Positions 62,340-64,000 of a stretch of 64,000 nt of DNA are shown here, one piece after another (positions within the stretch are counted from its first letter, which is position 1; each line of letters opens with the position of its first letter). The DNA comes from Streptomyces sp. NBC_01244 (GTDB taxonomy: Bacteria > Actinomycetota > Actinomycetes > Streptomycetales > Streptomycetaceae). The notes under the pieces were generated by a model, which was not told the origin of the DNA, searched no databases, and saw nothing but the letters and a program-made list of their open reading frames with translations. Location of the stretch: NCBI RefSeq assembly GCF_035987325.1, contig NZ_CP108488.1, forward strand, positions 3,286,001 to 3,350,000, written 5' to 3'. The position numbers and the translations under genes were made by a program.

Positions 62340-62582
62340 GTGAACGTGCGACATGTACTGGTCCTGCCCGACCGCGACACCGCCGAGGAGGTGGCGCGGG
62401 AGGTGGTCGACCGCTTCGGCCTCCCGGAGGAACCGCAGCTGGTCCGCGACGCCCTCGCCGGCGAGGACGACGCCGAGGACGCCCAGTGGCTGGTGGTCGT
62501 CGAGGACCCGCGCGAACGGCTGGACGCCACCGCCCTGGACGAGCTCGCCGCCGAGTACGACGGCTGGCTCGAAGCCCCGTAG
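62340..62582 (+). CDS. Small acidic hypothetical protein
   Basis: A GTG at 62340 gives 80 residues: RHVLVLPDRDTAEEVAREVV, DRFGLPEEPQLVRDALAGED, then DAEDAQWLVVVEDPRERLD and DELAAEYDGWLEAP. It is rich in Asp and Glu with an alternating strand/helix pattern and real codon bias. I do not recognise a named family. A GTG at 62322 is an alternative start. It lies between holA (divergent) and the YceI gene (convergent). Confidence 0.7.
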   Translation: MNVRHVLVLPDRDTAEEVAREVVDRFGLPEEPQLVRDALAGEDDAEDAQWLVVVEDPRERLDATALDELAAEYDGWLEAP

Positions 62583-62600
62583 CCACCGGACCCCACCCGG

Positions 62601-63482
62601 TCAGGCCTTGTGCACGACCTGCATGTCCAGGGTCACTTCCACGTTCGAACCGATCGCCGCGATCCCGTGCGCCAGCATCGACTGCCAGTTCAGCGTGAAG
62701 TCCTCGCGGTTCAGTTCGGCGGTCGCCCTGCAGGCCGCCCTCGGCTCGCCCTCCAGGCCCGTACCCAGACCCAGGTAGTCGGTGCCCAGGGTGACGGACC
62801 GGCTGACCCCGTGGAGGGTGAGAGCGCCCGCCACGGACCAGCGGCTGCCGCTGCGGTGGATGAACCGCTCGCTGTAGAACTCCACCGTGGGGTGGCGGGC
62901 CGCGTCCAGGAAGTCCGCGGAGCGCAGGTGGTCGTCCCGCATCCGCAGCCCGGTGTCGATGCTCGCCGCGTCGATGATCACGTGCATGGAGGAGTCCTCC
63001 ATGCGCTCGGCTATCCGCACCGCGCCGGCGAAGGTGTTGAACCGGCCGTTGATCCGGGCGAAGCCGATGTGACGGGCCGAGAACCCGATCGACGAATGCC
63101 CCGGATCGAGCTCCCAGTGGCCCGGCTGCGGCAGCAGCGGCGGATCCACCGAGTCCAGGACGATCTCCCCGGTGCCCGGCTGCGCCGGGTCCCCCACCAG
63201 CGTCGCCCCGTGGAAGGGCGCGTAGCCCTCGGCCGTGACGGCCAGCCGGTACTCGCCTGCCGGCACCGCCGCCGTGAACCCGCCGTACGGGTCGGTCTCC
63301 CCGCTGACGATCCGTCGGCCTATCGGGTCGGTCACCTCGAACTTGGCCTGCCGGACGGGCTGGTGGACCGTGTCGAGGACCCGGCAGCTGAGCAGCCGCG
63401 CGGTATGAGGAAGCGTCAGTGTCGCGGATGTCTGGGGACTGGCGCTTCCCGCCGTCTCCATCCCCCGTCTGCGACTGAACAT
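62601..63482 (-). CDS. YceI-domain protein with N-terminal carboxypeptidase-regulatory-like domain
   Basis: The ATG at 63482 gives 293 residues. Residues 30-110 form a beta-sandwich of the carboxypeptidase-regulatory type (KFEVTDPIGRRIVSGETDPY, GGFTAAVPAGEYRLAVTAEG). From about 120 the YceI lipocalin-like barrel is seen: WELDPGHSSIGFSARHIGFA, RINGRFNTFAGAVRIAERME, DHLRSADFLDAARHPTVEFY and TLHGVSRSVTLGTDYLGLG. YceI domains bind isoprenoid lipids. No signal peptide is visible, so it is probably cytoplasmic. Confidence 0.9.
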   Translation of the reverse strand: MFSRRRGMETAGSASPQTSATLTLPHTARLLSCRVLDTVHQPVRQAKFEVTDPIGRRIVSGETDPYGGFTAAVPAGEYRLAVTAEGYAPFHGATLVGDPAQPGTGEIVLDSVDPPLLPQPGHWELDPGHSSIGFSARHIGFARINGRFNTFAGAVRIAERMEDSSMHVIIDAASIDTGLRMRDDHLRSADFLDAARHPTVEFYSERFIHRSGSRWSVAGALTLHGVSRSVTLGTDYLGLGTGLEGEPRAACRATAELNREDFTLNWQSMLAHGIAAIGSNVEVTLDMQVVHKA

Positions 63483-63571
63483 GGTTTATGCACCCCCGTG
63501 CTGTGTGGGCTTGCACCGCTCTGGCGAAAACGCATTCGATCATGCTGTCGGGTTGTGGGCAAACGGAGCGG

Positions 63572-64000
63572 TCACTCCTGGTATGCCCGTGCGGCGCCCG
63601 TCGCCGGACGGCCGGGAAGGCCCGCAGCCGCGGGCCGCTGCCGGTGACGGCGACCGAACCGTCCTCGTCCGTGCGCAGCACGGCCGCGCCCGACTCCCGC
63701 AGCCGGGCGAGCGTACCCGCCGCGGGGTGCCCGTACCTGTTCCCGGCGCCCACCGGGACGATCGCGAGCCGCGGCCGGATCCGCTCGTACAGCCCGGGAT
63801 CCTGATGGGCGCTGCCGTGGTGCGCGACCTTGAGCACATCGACCGGCCCCAGTTCCGGATGGTTCCTCAACAAGGCCTGCTGGGAGCCCGGTTCGAGGTC
63901 ACCCAGGAGGAGCAGGGTCAGGCCCGCGCCGCGCACCAGCAGGGCCACGCTCGCGTCGTTGGGACCCTCGGGGGGAACACCCTCGGTCGGCGGCCACAGC
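63572..64000 (-). CDS. comEC: ComEC/Rec2 C-terminal MBL domain (partial; 3' end lacks a stop in frame)
   Basis: The minus-strand frame entering from the right edge reads WPPTEGVPPEGPNDASVALL, LLLLGDLEPGSQQALLRNHP, VDVLKVAHHGSAHQDPGLYE and PVGAGNRYGHPAAGTLARLR, the metallo-beta-lactamase end of the DNA-uptake channel ComEC. The frame then runs on with no stop through the YceI gene (another frame) to the holA stop at 61273. A neighbouring frame has TGA at 63572-63574, just after the point where similarity fades, so the end shown is a best guess that needs one frameshift. Confidence 0.7.

Overview
The window is chromosomal DNA from a very GC-rich actinomycete, almost certainly a Streptomyces or close relative. 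The evidence is the strong third-position G/C bias, many GTG and TTG starts, GGAGG-type ribosome binding sites, and the gene content and order: nirD, ppdK, dusB, glyS-znuABC-zur, uppS-recO, leuA, era, phoH-ybeY, rnz, dnaJ2-hrcA, hemW, lepA-rpsT, holA and comEC. From memory this is close to the conserved core order of Streptomyces chromosomes. I saw no tRNA or rRNA gene, prophage, insertion sequence, CRISPR array or large biosynthetic cluster.

Layout. 0-8.8 kb: end of a nitrite reductase operon, a VOC protein, a truncated haemoglobin, a secreted PhoX-like protein, an ArsR-type regulator, ppdK and dusB. 8.9-14.9 kb: a block of small accessory genes, each with its own regulator (MFS and MarR, DoxX-like, SRPBCC and MarR, aldo-keto reductase and TetR), with palindromic operators visible in front of several. 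14.9-21.5 kb: glyS, the Zur-controlled zinc importer znuACB with zur, then uppS and recO. 21.7-30 kb: a uracil/xanthine permease, a TerB-like protein, a broken SDR gene, leuA with a Leu-rich leader peptide, and a protealysin-like protease followed by its emfourin-type inhibitor. 31-37.4 kb: era, joined in frame with no stop codon to a DUF916 (WxL-interacting) protein, then a WxL-domain surface protein, a GlxA-type regulator and an MFS transporter. This looks like an accessory block placed next to era. 37.4-49.9 kb: housekeeping operons (MmcQ, CNNM/CorC, ybeY, phoH; NMO, rsmE, HIT, rnz; hrcA-dnaJ with a CIRCE element). 50-64 kb: MBL and DUF3097 proteins, hemW, an acyl-CoA ligase, lepA, rpsT, a gene-free repeat tract, a TetR/MFS pair, holA, a YceI protein and the 3' part of comEC.

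Most gene ends carry strong GC-rich hairpins. At several gene junctions, most of them convergent, there is a shared family of nested palindromic elements with a common core (around 33.1, 44.3 and 51.7 kb, with a decayed copy at 60.9 kb). Simple tandem repeats with 9, 11, 16, 17 and 20 bp periods are scattered through non-coding DNA.

The most notable points are the stop-less DUF916-Era junction and its WxL partner, the protease/inhibitor pair, the leuA attenuator, an aldo-keto reductase without the usual catalytic His, a cytidine-deaminase-fold protein without zinc ligands, and a comEC frame that lacks a stop codon where the gene should end. All functions are inferred from reading the sequence; no database search was run.
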